Shown here: positions 47,285 to 58,571 of the stretch, piece after piece
How the letters are laid out: every line of letters starts with the position of its first letter
Numbering within the stretch: the stretch's first letter is position 1
DNA from: Siphonodentalium dalli
Lineage: Eukaryota > Mollusca > Scaphopoda > Gadilida > Siphonodentaliidae
Reading direction: 5' to 3'
Length of the DNA: 64,000 bases
Assembly: GCA_032622095.1 (NCBI GenBank)
Contig: CP136064.1
Coordinates: 213,728,205 to 213,792,204, forward strand
The notes under the pieces: generated by a model
What the model was told of the DNA's origin: nothing
Databases searched by the model: none
Seen by the model: only the letters and a program-made list of their open reading frames with translations
Translations under genes and position numbers: made by a program

Positions 47285-49445
47285 ACACCGTGGTTAAACT
47301 TTGCGCGACGTAGGGACCCCGTATGGGCGCGGGGTAGAATAGGCATACCGACCCACTGCGAGGGGTAAGAATCCCCTAATGTGGCACCCTGTTTGCCGTG
47401 GGGTGCACCCCGTGGGGTGTAGTGGAGGAGTCCTGGGGGTACTTGGGCGGCTGTATCACGCGAGGCATCGACATGCGGATACGGCGTAGCTCATGGTTCT
47501 CTTTGGTCGTACATCTCTTCAAGATGGGTGGTTGAGTTGACCCGGCTCAATCAATCGGCTAGTCATGCCTCTCAATAGTGTTTCATGTTACATTTCTCCC
47601 ATCTGTTCTATTATATTTCTGGTTTCTAGTTGTGTATTCTGTTTTTCATGTATGTTTCTTTCGTGTCATGTCTGTTTGCATTCCGTCTTCATAGCTGTTA
47701 AATGTTTCCATTTTGTACTGTTCGCGCCTGTTTCACCGCTTCAGCTATGTACCAGTCTTTGCCCCGACCATAATTCGAAGGGTCGTCCAAGGCGGCTGCT
47801 GGGCTAGTTGTTGATTATTTGCTTTTCATATGGCAATTTATAAAAACAAAATGTAAGAATGACCACCTGCTAAGTTCCACTGATGCTGAGGTCTATCCTC
47901 AGTTCTTGTTACTTGAATTTGATCACAATGTCAACAAACCTTCTGTACTTGTGATTGATAAAACGCTCCAAAGCATAGCTGGACAAGTAAAATATGTCAA
48001 ACCGATCAGGACTGGGCCACTCAGTGGCTCTCTTCTGATAGAATGTTCAAGAAAAATTCAAGCTGATGCTCTTGTGCAATTAACTTTTATTGCACAAGCA
48101 CCAGTGTTGGTTACTCTTCACAAGACATTGAACAGTAGCAGAGCTGTGTTGAGACCTCGCGATATAGCTGATTCTTCTGAGTCAGAGATATTGGCTGAGA
48201 TAGCACCACAGGGAGTACATAAGTCCGTAGATTTACGAAGACAGTTGATGGTCAAAAAGTTCAGTTGAACAGTTATCTTCTGACCTTCAATCGGTGTGAA
48301 CATCCTCCGACATTGAGGGTTGGGAATAAGAAGGTGGATATAACTTCATATAAGTACATATGTTCCAACCCCATTGCGATGTTTCAAATGTCAGGGGTAT
48401 GGCTATGGCCAGGAACATTGTAAAAGTAAAAAAAAAAACATAAGGGCACGATGTTATATTTCTGCTCATGATCATAAGCATTGTACGAATCTTAAGAAAT
48501 GTTCAAACTGTCAAGGTTCACATGCTGCAATGGATCGTTCGTGTCCCATTTGGAACTATGAAATCAATATTCAACGATGTAAGGCTGAGACGCATCTGTC
48601 GTATATAGATGCTAAGACAATAGTTGGTCCTCGACAGTCCATTCCACAGTTCACATACTCAGCAATCGTGTCTACCAATAAGTGTTTTGATGCCAGCACT
48701 CAGACACAGAGTCAAACCAAACTCGTCAGTATATCACTACATGTAGCAACACAAGTTGAGGAGACTGATATTATTCCTGTTCTAGAACCTGTATCACAGG
48801 ATATGGATACAGATTCTGTCGTTGAGATATTTCATCAGAAACAATCTATGCAAGTTGATCCTATTGTTCCAAAAGAAAAATCGCCTGGTGCTTCGAAACA
48901 AAGATAGCCAAAGTCACTCAAACATTTCGACTTTCAAAATTTGACTGCATGATTGAAGAAAAACAGTTAAGAAATAGTATTTGTGGATCGAGGCTGTCGG
49001 TTGGGCCAAGGATGACATTCTGATTGACGCATTGATAAAGGTTCATGCGCGATTCATCAAATATTATAAATACCTTATCACTGCAAAATCTTATTTTAAA
49101 ATCTACTTTACATATTTCGATGTGGATCCTTGGTAATTTCGTGTTCATTAGTTGCTATTTATTATCTATTCTTGTACTACTTTTATACGCTTTATAGTAT
49201 GATTGCACACTAGTCAGTTCTTGAATTTATATTCCTGACTCCAAGTGGTTTTATTTGTACATAGCTCATCATTGCATGGTTTTAATATAATCCACTGTCT
49301 GATTTAACTGCACAGTTAATTGCTTCGCTACCATGTTTTTGATACCTGATTCTGTTCTTGGTCGTGATATGGCCTAGCGGCTAAAACGACGCAAACCCCT
49401 CAATCAATCAATCAACCAATCCGCAGGTATCAGGCCCCACAACAA
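47285..49445 (+). mobile_element. LINE copy with decayed ORF1 and no ORF2
   Basis: A GC-rich leader (47285-47560, with ACCCCGTATGGGCGCGGGG and TGGGGTGCACCCCGTGGGGT) precedes a gag-like ORF1 remnant (47819-48907). The element ends in ATATGGCCTAGCGGCTAAAA followed by an AATC repeat (about 49403-49420). This 5' leader, zinc-knuckle ORF1 and AATC tail are the layout of Jockey/CR1-related LINEs. Only about 470 bp separates ORF1 from the tail, so the roughly 3-kb endonuclease/reverse-transcriptase ORF2 is missing by internal deletion. The copy is non-autonomous and decayed. Confidence 0.72.
47819..48907 (+). pseudogene. LINE ORF1 (gag-like, zinc-knuckle protein), frameshifted
   Basis: In LINEs this protein binds element RNA and acts as a nucleic-acid chaperone. 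The upstream part (47819-48265) carries the weakly conserved RNA-binding region (RTGPLSGSLLIECSRKIQAD). The C-terminal part has a knuckle CFKCQGYGYGQEHC with Tyr where His is expected, a degraded middle knuckle, and an intact CSNCQGSHAAMDRSC followed by CPIW. In-frame stops follow at 48266 and just after. The intermediate segment (about 48250-48350, SYLLTFN ... NKKVDITSY) reads in another frame before the original frame resumes with YVPTPLRCF. At least two compensating frameshifts are therefore present, and no full protein can be made. Confidence 0.78.
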
Positions 49446-50536
49446 AGAAACAAAAACAACATTTCAAAACGTAACAAAAAAAATTATTGGTACGCACCAA
49501 CACACACAATCATCATATGGACTCACTTCATTTGCATCCATTCATTCATATCATTACATATAAGAGATGGTACCAATAAGCTTTTAGCTTAATGACAAGC
49601 TTTTAGCTTAATGACAAATCATATCCCCATTAATGACTATTAAGTATGATATACTGGATGTAAATAAATATTAATATTTGATTGATTAACAAACAAACAA
49701 ACGAAAAAAAACCGAAAAACAAAATAACATAAAATAGTTTGCACGAAAAGTACTTTTTGTCGGGATTACATGCAACGAAGCTAGATCTCCTTTTCCCGTG
49801 CACCAGATCTGTGGATACTTTCCATGAAGTTAATTGGAACATCACCGGGACAACATACTTTCAATAGATGATGATTGCTTTACAAAAACAAAATAATAAT
49901 AAAGAGACTGCGCGAAATAACTTTTTTATTGGATTTACATTTCACGAAGTGAAATCTCATTTCCCCGTGCATCAAATATGTGGGTACGTTCCTTAGAATA
50001 ACTTATAAACAACTCGTGATTGCGCTCGATTACGTATTGCACGATTCAAAATGTGTTCACCCGTCAGTGGGCAATGCTGGTGAATCAAAAACTAAAGTTA
50101 ACACTTATCGACCAAACATAATGTCTTTTTTAACGTTAATCAACTACAATGGCAAATACAATATCAAACAGTTTCTCAAGGTGCAATACAATCGTGGAAT
50201 GACATCCATATTTCTATTGTAAGATTTCAAAACCTTTAAAACTATTCACTAGGCTTACAAGCCACCTAATATATGTATCTATATATATATCTCAAATTCA
50301 GTATCTTTTATTTCTAATATCTTTGTTGTAAATTAATCTTTAGCCTTGATGATGTACTACAAGCATTCCAACTTTATACAATCAATTATTTCAAGCTCTA
50401 TCTAGGATATGATGAATAAATTACAAATCCATAACGAATATACTCATCTATTTCGATAGACTTGGGGTAGATCATGCCAAGGATCACCAATGTTACTTGG
50501 GGTGTGGGTGGGCGACAAAACATCTGTTAAGCTACT
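49446..50536. other. Non-coding spacer
   Basis: No gene recognised. A 17-bp direct doublet (AAGCTTTTAGCTTAATGAC) lies at 49577-49615. Two diverged copies of a block around GAAATCTCATTTCCCCGTGCA occur at about 49780 and 49945. Confidence 0.45.
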
Positions 50537-51032
50537 AGATCGTGGCATGAATCTGTTCCCTGGCTAACGCCCGTAGAGATAATAATCCACCAGTATACAA
50601 AAGCTGGGAATATTTTGTTGTTGTGACAGGGAAGTGCATAACATTGAACAAACAGTAGAAGTAAATTATTTCTTAGTTATAACCTGTTCGCTAATGATCT
50701 ACGTCGCTGTACGCGAAGGTCCCAACTCTAAATTGCACGATTTAAGTGACTTGGTGGGTAATTTTGGAATTTCTCCCAGGTAAATAATTCAATTTTGATT
50801 GTGATATCGGCTCACAAAAGTCATCAAAAAATGTAATCTCTAGCTGGGACCACCCCTAATGTGAATTATATTATTGAGGAACAAATATTAACAAAGAAAT
50901 ATATCCCTGCCTGTTCAATGTTATAATTTCCCTGTCAGAACGGATCAGAACATCACAAAGTTCCCAGGTTTGGTATTTGTTGAATATGATCTCTACGGGA
51001 GTTAGCCAGAATAGAGATTCGTGGCATGATCT
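50537..51032. mobile_element. Inverted-repeat MITE, about 500 bp
   Basis: Left end AGATCGTGGCATGAATCT ... GGCTAACGCCCGTAGAGAT (50537-50580). Right end (50987-51032) is its near reverse complement. Internal halves also correspond (CAGGGAAGTGCATAACATTGAACA versus TGTTCAATGTTATAATTTCCCTG). A relative lies at about 39456-39630. No coding capacity. Confidence 0.75.
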
Positions 51033-51443
51033 AATATGCTACCCGTCAAGAATAAAACAAAAATGCCTGGTTAAAATTTTACGACATTTGCCCATACGAG
51101 TTTCACGTTGCTGGGTGGATAAAAACTTTCGACTGAGCGCCATCTACACAACCATCTGCCGTTGTTAATAGCCGGAGCTTGATACCAGTCGGTTCGTAAT
51201 TAATATGTCAATATTATGAACAAAAAGCCAAATTAGTGAATTTTCCGATGTAAAATCTTCTCAGTTTTATTAATGAACTTATAAAATGTTCCATAATAAG
51301 CGATCTTAAAAAAAACCGCACAGTATCGTAGCCCAAGTTGAACAAACATCAACTCGCCAAACACACATAGCACGTCGTTATTAAAGCGAAATATTATGGT
51401 TAGAAACGCACATCCAACTTAGTGGTGCTGAAAATATTTTAAA
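51033..51443. other. Non-coding spacer
   Basis: Nothing recognised. Confidence 0.35.
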
Positions 51444-51684
51444 ATTTACATTTGGGTACCCAACTTTATGAAAGCAGACTGCAGGACCTATGTCATATGC
51501 CTACAATTCCTGCTATTATTTTCAAGCACCGTCACGAATATATATATAATATATAAACTTGCAAGTAGCCACATATTTAACATGTACGGGGTAGTTTCAT
51601 TTCGAAAACAACTGACGCAATCTCTAATTAAATCACGTCCTACTTGTTTGATATTTCATAAAGTTGGGTACCATATGTAAATGT
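51444..51684. mobile_element. Small MITE, about 30-bp terminal inverted repeats
   Basis: Left end ATTTACATTTGGGTACCCAA then CTTTATGAAA; right end is its reverse complement (51654-51684) with few differences. The interior is AT-rich and non-coding. A decayed half of the hairpin MITE family (CTCTTATATATGCGAG) follows at about 51718-51733. Confidence 0.8.
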
Positions 51685-51689
51685 GTTTA

Positions 51690-54092
51690 TAAAAGCTGGG
51701 TTGTAAGTCAGCACATTCTCTTATATATGCGAGGCTCCCTATTAACAAACTGGGTACGCCCCGCCAACAAGCGCCAGTCGACCTATGTCGATATGAATTA
51801 AAAAGCGGGGGGTACTGGTATACATGCGTCTAGTCCGTCTGTGCGTCCGAGCAAATAATTCGACCATGCATTGTCCGATCTGGATCAATTTCGGTTTGGA
51901 GATTTTGTTTCTAAAACAAGGCGCCCAAAATGACATTGATCGCGTTTTCCGTTGCATACTTTGTCAAAATTGTCATAATGGGTTATGTCCGTCCGCGCAG
52001 ATACATGTATCCCAAGCCATCGGATCTCAATCAACTTTGAGGTTCGCCGTCAGAGGTGCTTTCAAAAGAGGGACATCTGATACTCAGGATTTGAATGAAA
52101 ATTAATACGACTTTCACCGTCACGGAGGGTCAAACGGTGATCTTAACAGTTTGCCCTTTGTTGTTTTAAATTTTGGGTTTCGTGCTGTCCGTGTTTGAGT
52201 TTGGCACAGTGGGGTATATCAGCACATATGGTGCAACGTCTCATTTGAACTGAACCTCGCTATTGCCTTGTGAGTGGGAACGCAAGTTATGGAGCTCTGC
52301 ATGGTGTGGCAACATTCGTCGAATGCTAGATATTTCGGCAGTCAATCGGCACCTGGACTTGTGGTTCATATATAAAAAATAGTTTAATGATATAAAACGT
52401 CCACACCTGGTTGTTTCGGCACCTATTTGTTTGCCAATTTGGTCGAATCGGCACATGACAATAATCCTAGCTGTCAGGAAAAGGGGTGGTGGCAACCCGA
52501 TACATCATCTATTTATATCTTTATATTTAGCAATTATTGTATCGTGTGTGTTGTAACTTTATAAATACGATTATAGTTAGTGAGCATTCGGCGATTTCGG
52601 TTGATTTCTGGGGCGTTTTATTAGGGTCACTTGGTTGGTAGCACTCAGTGCTGAAACGTCCTGCACCCATTTCGTTGAACAGGGTTGGTGTGTGCATAAC
52701 CCCCGTGTCGTAATGCATGTCCTTCAAAAAAGTTCAAGTCAACGTGACACTCTGCCCTGCTTGTCCAGTTCAGGTTGGTGCTGTTATGGACTGAGTCATA
52801 GTCAGGTGGGGCATGTCGTCCGATCTGTTGTGCGTAGATATCATACATATATGCCGGAAATTACGGATTTCTCCGCCCTTTTCATTCATCTCTATTCATG
52901 TCGACACTATATGTGAACTGTTTCCTCGTACGTCCACACCTACGTGCTAACAAGCCTATATTAATAAATACATGTTCAGTAAGCATACCTTACAATCAGT
53001 TAACGATTCACACGTATACAGGAGGATTTGAAGTCTGTTGTCGGAATGAATACCACCATCGCAGGTACTGTGCTCCCTCGTGTTGGCCGTTGTGTTTATT
53101 GATAAATTTTTTCAGAATGATGTATTTTTTAAAATATGAATGACGTTTAGGTTTTCATCCCAACATTGAAATGAATGACACGGCAAAAGTGAGGAAATTT
53201 AACGGGACGCAGTCAAGGCAGAGTTCAAATGAGAAATTTAGAATATCAATTTCCTGGAAGACTAGAATGATCTGTCGAATTGTTTTTCATTCCGGGCATG
53301 ATAATGTATTATTGGATCGTAACTGATTATTGTTTCCATTGTATTTTATTTAATTACTTGTAATTACCATAAGTTCCAATATTCGGAACAAACCACTGGA
53401 AAGTTCTAATTGTATATAGTGTGTATACGTTTTCTCATGTACCATGTCTAATTGCTGAGTATAAAGCATTACTTACTTACTTACAGAGTATGAGAGTCCA
53501 TCGCTTCAATGTGCGGGAACATATTTTCTATTTCTTGTCGAAATGGTGACGTTTTGATAGGAATGGCGTAGACCCAGCTCGATAAATTATATCAGATACA
53601 TATATATATATAAAATAGTAGGATATGTCTGTCATGTGCGGCAAGCGCACACAGCGGCCGCATGCCCCTAACGCACAAAGGGGTCGTAGGCCTCTTTGTG
53701 CAGGGCCTTCTTCGGCCCCTCAGACGCTGAGGAGCCTGTTTCAGCTAGTTATCAATATTGAAGTGAGTCAATGAAGATGAAAGGAATGTTTGATCTCTGG
53801 TGTATCATATAGCGTATAAGCAGCGCTGTTAGACCTAAAACTGTTTCTGCAAACTCCTATCCTCACACTAAGGAATATGTATGGAAAGGTCTTTTCCCGG
53901 TTTAATTTTAGGTTTGAATTATCTTACTCGTATTTAGATTAGGTGTATTACTAGTATTCACGCAAACGTATTTGCACGAGTTTAAAAATGGACGGAAAAC
54001 GGTACGAAATAAATTTAGCGAATCCATGGGAAAAATTAATGAGTTTATGTTTTGGGCAGCTATTAACTTTTACCGATTGTTCTATTTAATGG
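51690..54092. other. Non-coding interval
   Basis: No gene recognised. A CAAAGGGG/CCTCTTTG hairpin lies at about 53671-53700, and a short TTAC repeat at about 53470-53484. Confidence 0.4.
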
Positions 54093-54702
54093 CTGCGGAC
54101 ACACGTATACCACAGTAGCGATGTCATAGTAGGTGTGACCTTTTATTATGGTGGAGTTTGGTGACAATTGGTCGTCATAATTAATATGCCATAGCAAGCT
54201 ATGTCGCCCTCTGCAAATTCGCACAATGAGTCTACCAAGCTCTACCAGCGATGGTCGATATCTCAAGATGTATCTACCTGTGAATGTCTTGTCGCTGTTG
54301 ATCTTCACTCAACACGCAGTGATATATTTTGCATGCTAACACCCAAGTCCACTTGATAACGTAATGAATAACCCATTTCTGTCAACAGCCATGATTGTTC
54401 TTATTAATGACATTATTATAAGTAGATAAACATGCATGCATTGAGATCATATAAAAAAAACTTACCGCATGCACAAATATATATATCGTAGCGAATACAC
54501 TTTAGCAAAACGTAATGAGTAGAGATCAATCTTGGTGAAACACAATGGGTTAATTGGTCCAGTCGACTCATTGTGCGGAAACTCAGCGGGCAACATCACT
54601 GGCTATGGCATATTAATTATGACGAACAATGGTCACCAAACTCCACCATAATAAATTGTCACACCTACTATGCCATCGCTACTGTGATACGCGTGTCCAC
54701 AG
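54093..54702. mobile_element. Foldback element, copy 2 (same family as 9586-10261)
   Basis: Left end CTGCGGACACACGTATACCA, right end its near reverse complement (...ACGCGTGTCCACAG). Both arms contain TGGTGACAATTGGTCGTCAT-type blocks. The centre (AGTAGAGATCAATCTTGGTG and ATGGGTTAATTGGTCCAGTC) is the reverse complement of the centre of copy 1. Confidence 0.82.
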
Positions 54703-55459
54703 CCAATAGCAATCTATATTCCAATATATACTCAACATATTATTATCGGACCAAGAATAGTAGAAATAGCCATCATCACAACCAAATAATTAACATTTAT
54801 CTTATATTCGCTGTACATTTATACATCGTGATGAACTTTACAGAATGCTTGTTAATTAATTAATTAATTAATGTCCAATGCAACTTCATCAATACAAACC
54901 TACAATAATATTGTTCAAAGTCGTCTTCGTTTGCCTATATATACATGTAGCCTCACTCGCATACTGTATACGTTTATGAGAACTTGCAAATGTCGTTGGA
55001 AATAATAGCTTCTTAAATTAAATAGTAATGAAAATTCCTTGTTACTTTACCTTGGTGTAATAATAAGAGCGTGGGCGCCGGGTCGTTTGGAATCAGTTGT
55101 TTTGTCATATAAACACAATTCGATGGACACACACACGAGATAAAATATGATGGATAACTGTCGCGTTTTAATTTGTTCGATGTATATATGTGTTGGGGCA
55201 GTAGTCATCACGTGGTGGTATACTGTGGTGAATACGAGCGTGTGTTCTACCAGTGGATGGCGTATTTCTTTGTTTGATACTTTTATCGTATTATAGCAAT
55301 ACGAATTCAGATCGAGGCACCCATATCTGAGCCAACATTCAAAGAGTATAATGCACAGCCACACCACACCACAGAAATAAGAAGTGCTAAGAGTTTCGAA
55401 TACTAATTGTCCATTGCATGATTGTTTTACCCAGAACTAATATTCTTTTACTTGAACAG
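54703..55459. other. Non-coding spacer
   Basis: No gene recognised; a (TTAA)n run lies at about 54851-54871. Confidence 0.4.
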
Positions 55460-56748
55460 GTACATAAACCCTCCATAAACAACATATACAAATCAACAAA
55501 ATGGAAATGGGTGAATTACGTGAAATAAATTTCATGTATATTGTTTCGACCTCACTGTTCTGATTCCAGAATAGAAAACAATTCCAAGATTTATTAAGTA
55601 TTGTTCGAGATGTGTGCCTTCAAAAACTGGAGTTTACCTGATTTTGGAGCCTAAATTTCTCAGAATGAGCCAGAACGCCGTATTTTATGGAGAATTATTA
55701 AAAAAATAGAGCAAAATGAAAGGCTTTTTCACTGAGTTAGTAAATTCCTCACTAGATTATACACAACAATTGATTTATTGATTAATTGATGCATCTACGA
55801 TTAAGAAGAAAAGGATATTCTCGAAACATTGTACGGACTGATTAGCCTCTGACACAGAACTCTCACGATGAAATACCATATTTTAGGTCATTACATCAAT
55901 ACATTGATATCCATATATTCTGCTGTTCTCATAACCTTTTAAGTTTACTGGTGCAAACAAATTGAGAAGTATTTTCCCAATACATTGGTGAATAACATTA
56001 TATTACCGCCACGTGATCTCTTAGTCTAGACTTTTTTCCGAAAATGTTATGTGGGGGCGTTTTTTTTCATTTAAAAATGGGTTTATGTATAATTCGAAAA
56101 AACACGAAAGTTTATTGTGTACAATTGTTTGATCTTTCCTCTTAAATAATTTTTTGGTTAAACAAAATAGTATTTCAATGGTTATACCAATGAATGATTT
56201 CACTCCTCTTTCGGGGAGCTTACTCCAAATGTAAATGGCGGGAAAATTTGAGTTCTGTGTCAGAGGCAAATTTGGCTAAGTCTACACGATGGAACAGACA
56301 ATTTTTTCTGAGAATATTTTGTTTTCTTCATCATAGATGCTTAAATTAATCATTTTATGTGTATAACGGGGAGAGTAAATTACTAAAACAGTGAACAAGC
56401 CCTCATTTTGTTCTAGTTTTTTTTAAATAATTGACCATGAAATATGGAATTTGGCCCATTTTGAGAAATCGAGGCCCCGAAATCAGGTAAATTTACTCCT
56501 GTTTTTGAAGACACAACTCGAAAAATACTTTGTTGTAATCGTTTTCTGTCCTTGAACCATGAAAGCGAGGTCGACAAAATATATATCACAACTGAAGAAC
56601 TTGTGAATTTGAATTTTATACATCCCTGAAAATCCATAAATTAGGAATTTGACAAAATTTCCATAAATATATTTCACGAAATTCGCCAATTTTCATTTTT
56701 CCGATTTTTGTTGATTTTTATTATGTTGTTTGTGGAGGGTTTATGTAC
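55460..56748. mobile_element. 1.3-kb foldback element upstream of the Gly-rich exon
   Basis: Outer ends GTACATAAACCCTCCATAAA and the complement of ACATAAACCCTCCACAAACA. Inner matches: CAAAAACTGGAGTTTACCTG and CTGATTTTGGAGCCT (55623-55660) against 56470-56510, and GCCTCTGACACAGAACTC (55845-55862) against 56251-56268. Arms extend about 500 bp with moderate divergence. It ends about 310 bp before the acceptor of the exon at 57059, so it probably lies in that gene's intron. Confidence 0.8.
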
Positions 56749-57040
56749 TAGGTTTGTGTACTAGTTCAGCTAAAAATAAATATGTTGTAATTAGTTCCGG
56801 GTTTGGCATTTTTTTCATAAATGCACTGGACTATAATGGTAGTGAGGTCACATCCAGTTGACGATAACAAACTATTGCAGTGGCCTCTAAACATGTGGTT
56901 TTAGTTTTAAAAACGATTGTTATTGATCATGTGTCCCACGGCCACATATGAAAGAGAACACAACATGCCTTTGCTTGAATGTATAATAGTTTAGATTATG
57001 CTCATTTGGAATTTGAAATATTTGAATAATGACCACGTTA

Positions 57041-57058
57041 TATTTTCTCTGTCCACAG
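57041..57058 (+). other. 3' splice site of the Gly-rich protein gene
   Basis: TATTTTCTCTGTCCACAG is a strong pyrimidine tract ending in AG, followed by GT TTG CTT TTC in frame. It places the coding start of this exon at 57059, not at the upstream ATG at 56998. Confidence 0.8.
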
Positions 57059-58143
57059 GTTTGCTTTTCGTTTCGTTTTGGTGTGTAGTCACTAGTTATC
57101 CCCATTTGGATAGCAGACGTGCTCGTGGAGATCACGACAACCTGGGGTATGGTTTGAACGACGTTTTTGGTGGTCTGCTGGATGGGATAGGAGGAAGCTT
57201 TGGTGCAGGCGGTGGAGGTGGTGTAGGAGGCTCGATAGGAACAGGCGGAAGAGGAACAGGTTTCGGCTTTGGGGGAGGATTCGGAGGTGGAGCCGGTGGA
57301 GACTGGGCTCCGAGAAATAGAGGCGCATTCGACGCTGGCGCAGGTCGAGGTGCAGGGTTTGGAAACTCATTTGCATCTGGTCATGGGAGTGCAGCCGCTA
57401 ACGCTGGAGGAGCTGGAGCTCGTGGATCGGGAGTGGGTTTCGGAAATGCTCTCGCTGGATTCGATGACATTGGCTTTCGACGACAACCGGTCGGTCGAGT
57501 AGGGTTACCAGCAACGGGCGTGGCTACAGCCAATGCTAACTCACAAGCATCTGCTGGTGGCATAGGTGGTGGAGTCGCTTCTTCATCTGCGGAGGCTACC
57601 GGCAGATCTAATGCAGATGGTTTGGCGACTAGTGAGGCTCGAAGCAGTGGTCAAGCTTCTGGAAATGGGAGGGCAGAAAGCTCAGCATCGGCTACCGGCA
57701 CAGCGCAAGCTGGAAGAAGAAATCCGGTGTTCCAGGGAGGAGTCATTCCAAATGGTAGGAACTTTGGGAATGGTAACAATTTCGGACGCGGCGACGGGTT
57801 TGGATTCAACAACAGAGAACAATGGAGAGAAGACGACGGACTCGGACGGCGAGAGGGTTTCAACCCACAAGGAAATGTTGCAATAGGAAGTGGGCGCGGA
57901 TTCGGAACGGCTAACACTGGATTCCAGCGTGGTGCTGGGCTCAGAGAAGCCCAAGAAGCTAGAGGATTTGGAACTGGGACTGGTATCGCTAGCACAGGGC
58001 GAGATGGTGGTACAGCTATCGGAACTGGAACGGGTTTCGGATCCTCAACAGTTCGTGGCAACAGAATAATTGAAAAACATGTACCGGTGATCCAAGAGAG
58101 ACAGAGAGTTAATGCGGGTCACAAAGGGAAGCATCACTATTAG
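57059..58143 (+). CDS. Secreted Gly/Ala/Ser-rich structural protein, terminal exon
   Basis: About 360 residues, ending HKGKHHY and TAG. The exon opens with the hydrophobic core of a signal peptide (LLFVSFWCVV, cleavage likely near TS|YP). Its initiator lies in an unfound upstream exon joined at phase 1. The mature chain starts with a charged RRARGDHD stretch, then a Gly-rich block (GGGGGVGG, GFGFGGGFGGGAGG), an alternating Ala/Ser/Asn block (ANANSQASAGG, ESSASATGTAQAG), a Gly/Phe/Asn/Arg block (FGNGNNFGRGDGFGFNN) and a basic His/Lys tail. It has two RGD tripeptides and no Cys after the signal. This composition is typical of secreted matrix, shell or silk-like proteins; shell-matrix function is inference. 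Its neighbour at 60133-61403 is convergent with the same intron phase. ATTAAA at 58252 may be the polyadenylation signal. Confidence 0.82.
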
Positions 58144-58251
58144 TGAATACGTGGACATAACATTCGTGCACACGGGGGACGGGAGTATTGTAACCGGATA
58201 TTATAGACACCGACACACCGAGGGACGTTCATATCGTTAGCCAGCCGGCAA

Positions 58252-58257
58252 ATTAAA
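58252..58257 (+). terminator. Candidate polyadenylation signal (ATTAAA)
   Basis: A common variant signal, 109 bp after the stop of the Gly-rich gene. A canonical AATAAA occurs later at about 58568, after the duplicated coding block. Confidence 0.4.
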
Positions 58258-58429
58258 GCTATCATGACCCTATATTCATTAAGAAACAATGACACACATC
58301 GAACAGTCGTGGATGCACGGATGACGCGCTATCAGCACACCGTTGTGGGGGTGTTCGTAGACAGATACACACGTATCTGAACTAGCTGTTAAATAATAAG
58401 ACTTCAGAAACATCTTTCTGCAATGTACA

Positions 58430-58571
58430 TTCTGGAAGTGTGAGGACAGAAAGCTCGGCATCGGCTACCGGCACAGCGCAAGCCGGAAGAGGAAATCAAG
58501 TGTTTCATGGAGGACTGATATTGTTCATTCTCCCATTCCTGTACACGCGTGTATCTGAATTGTTCGAATAA
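58430..58571 (+). pseudogene. Duplicated coding fragment of the Gly-rich gene, still open
   Basis: Positions 58430-58527 repeat 57656-57753 of the exon at about 85% identity (GAAAGCTCGGCATCGGCTAC, then CGGCACAGCGCAAGC). In the corresponding frame it reads SGSVRTESSASATGTAQAGR then GNQVFHGGLI and stays open to TAA at 58569-58571. The frame is open back to a TAG at about 58379, with a CTTCAG possible acceptor just inside. It may be an alternative terminal exon or the scar of an internal duplication. Confidence 0.6.

Noticed and set aside
56998-57058. Upstream ATG as start of the Gly-rich protein
   Set aside because: The segment lies in a pyrimidine-rich intron end with a strong TTTTCTCTGTCCACAG acceptor. 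Using it would put about 20 charged or random residues before the signal peptide.
57092-58061. Long antisense and alternate frames under the Gly-rich exon
   Set aside because: GC-rich repetitive codons leave several frames open by chance; only the plus frame has the signal peptide and splice site.
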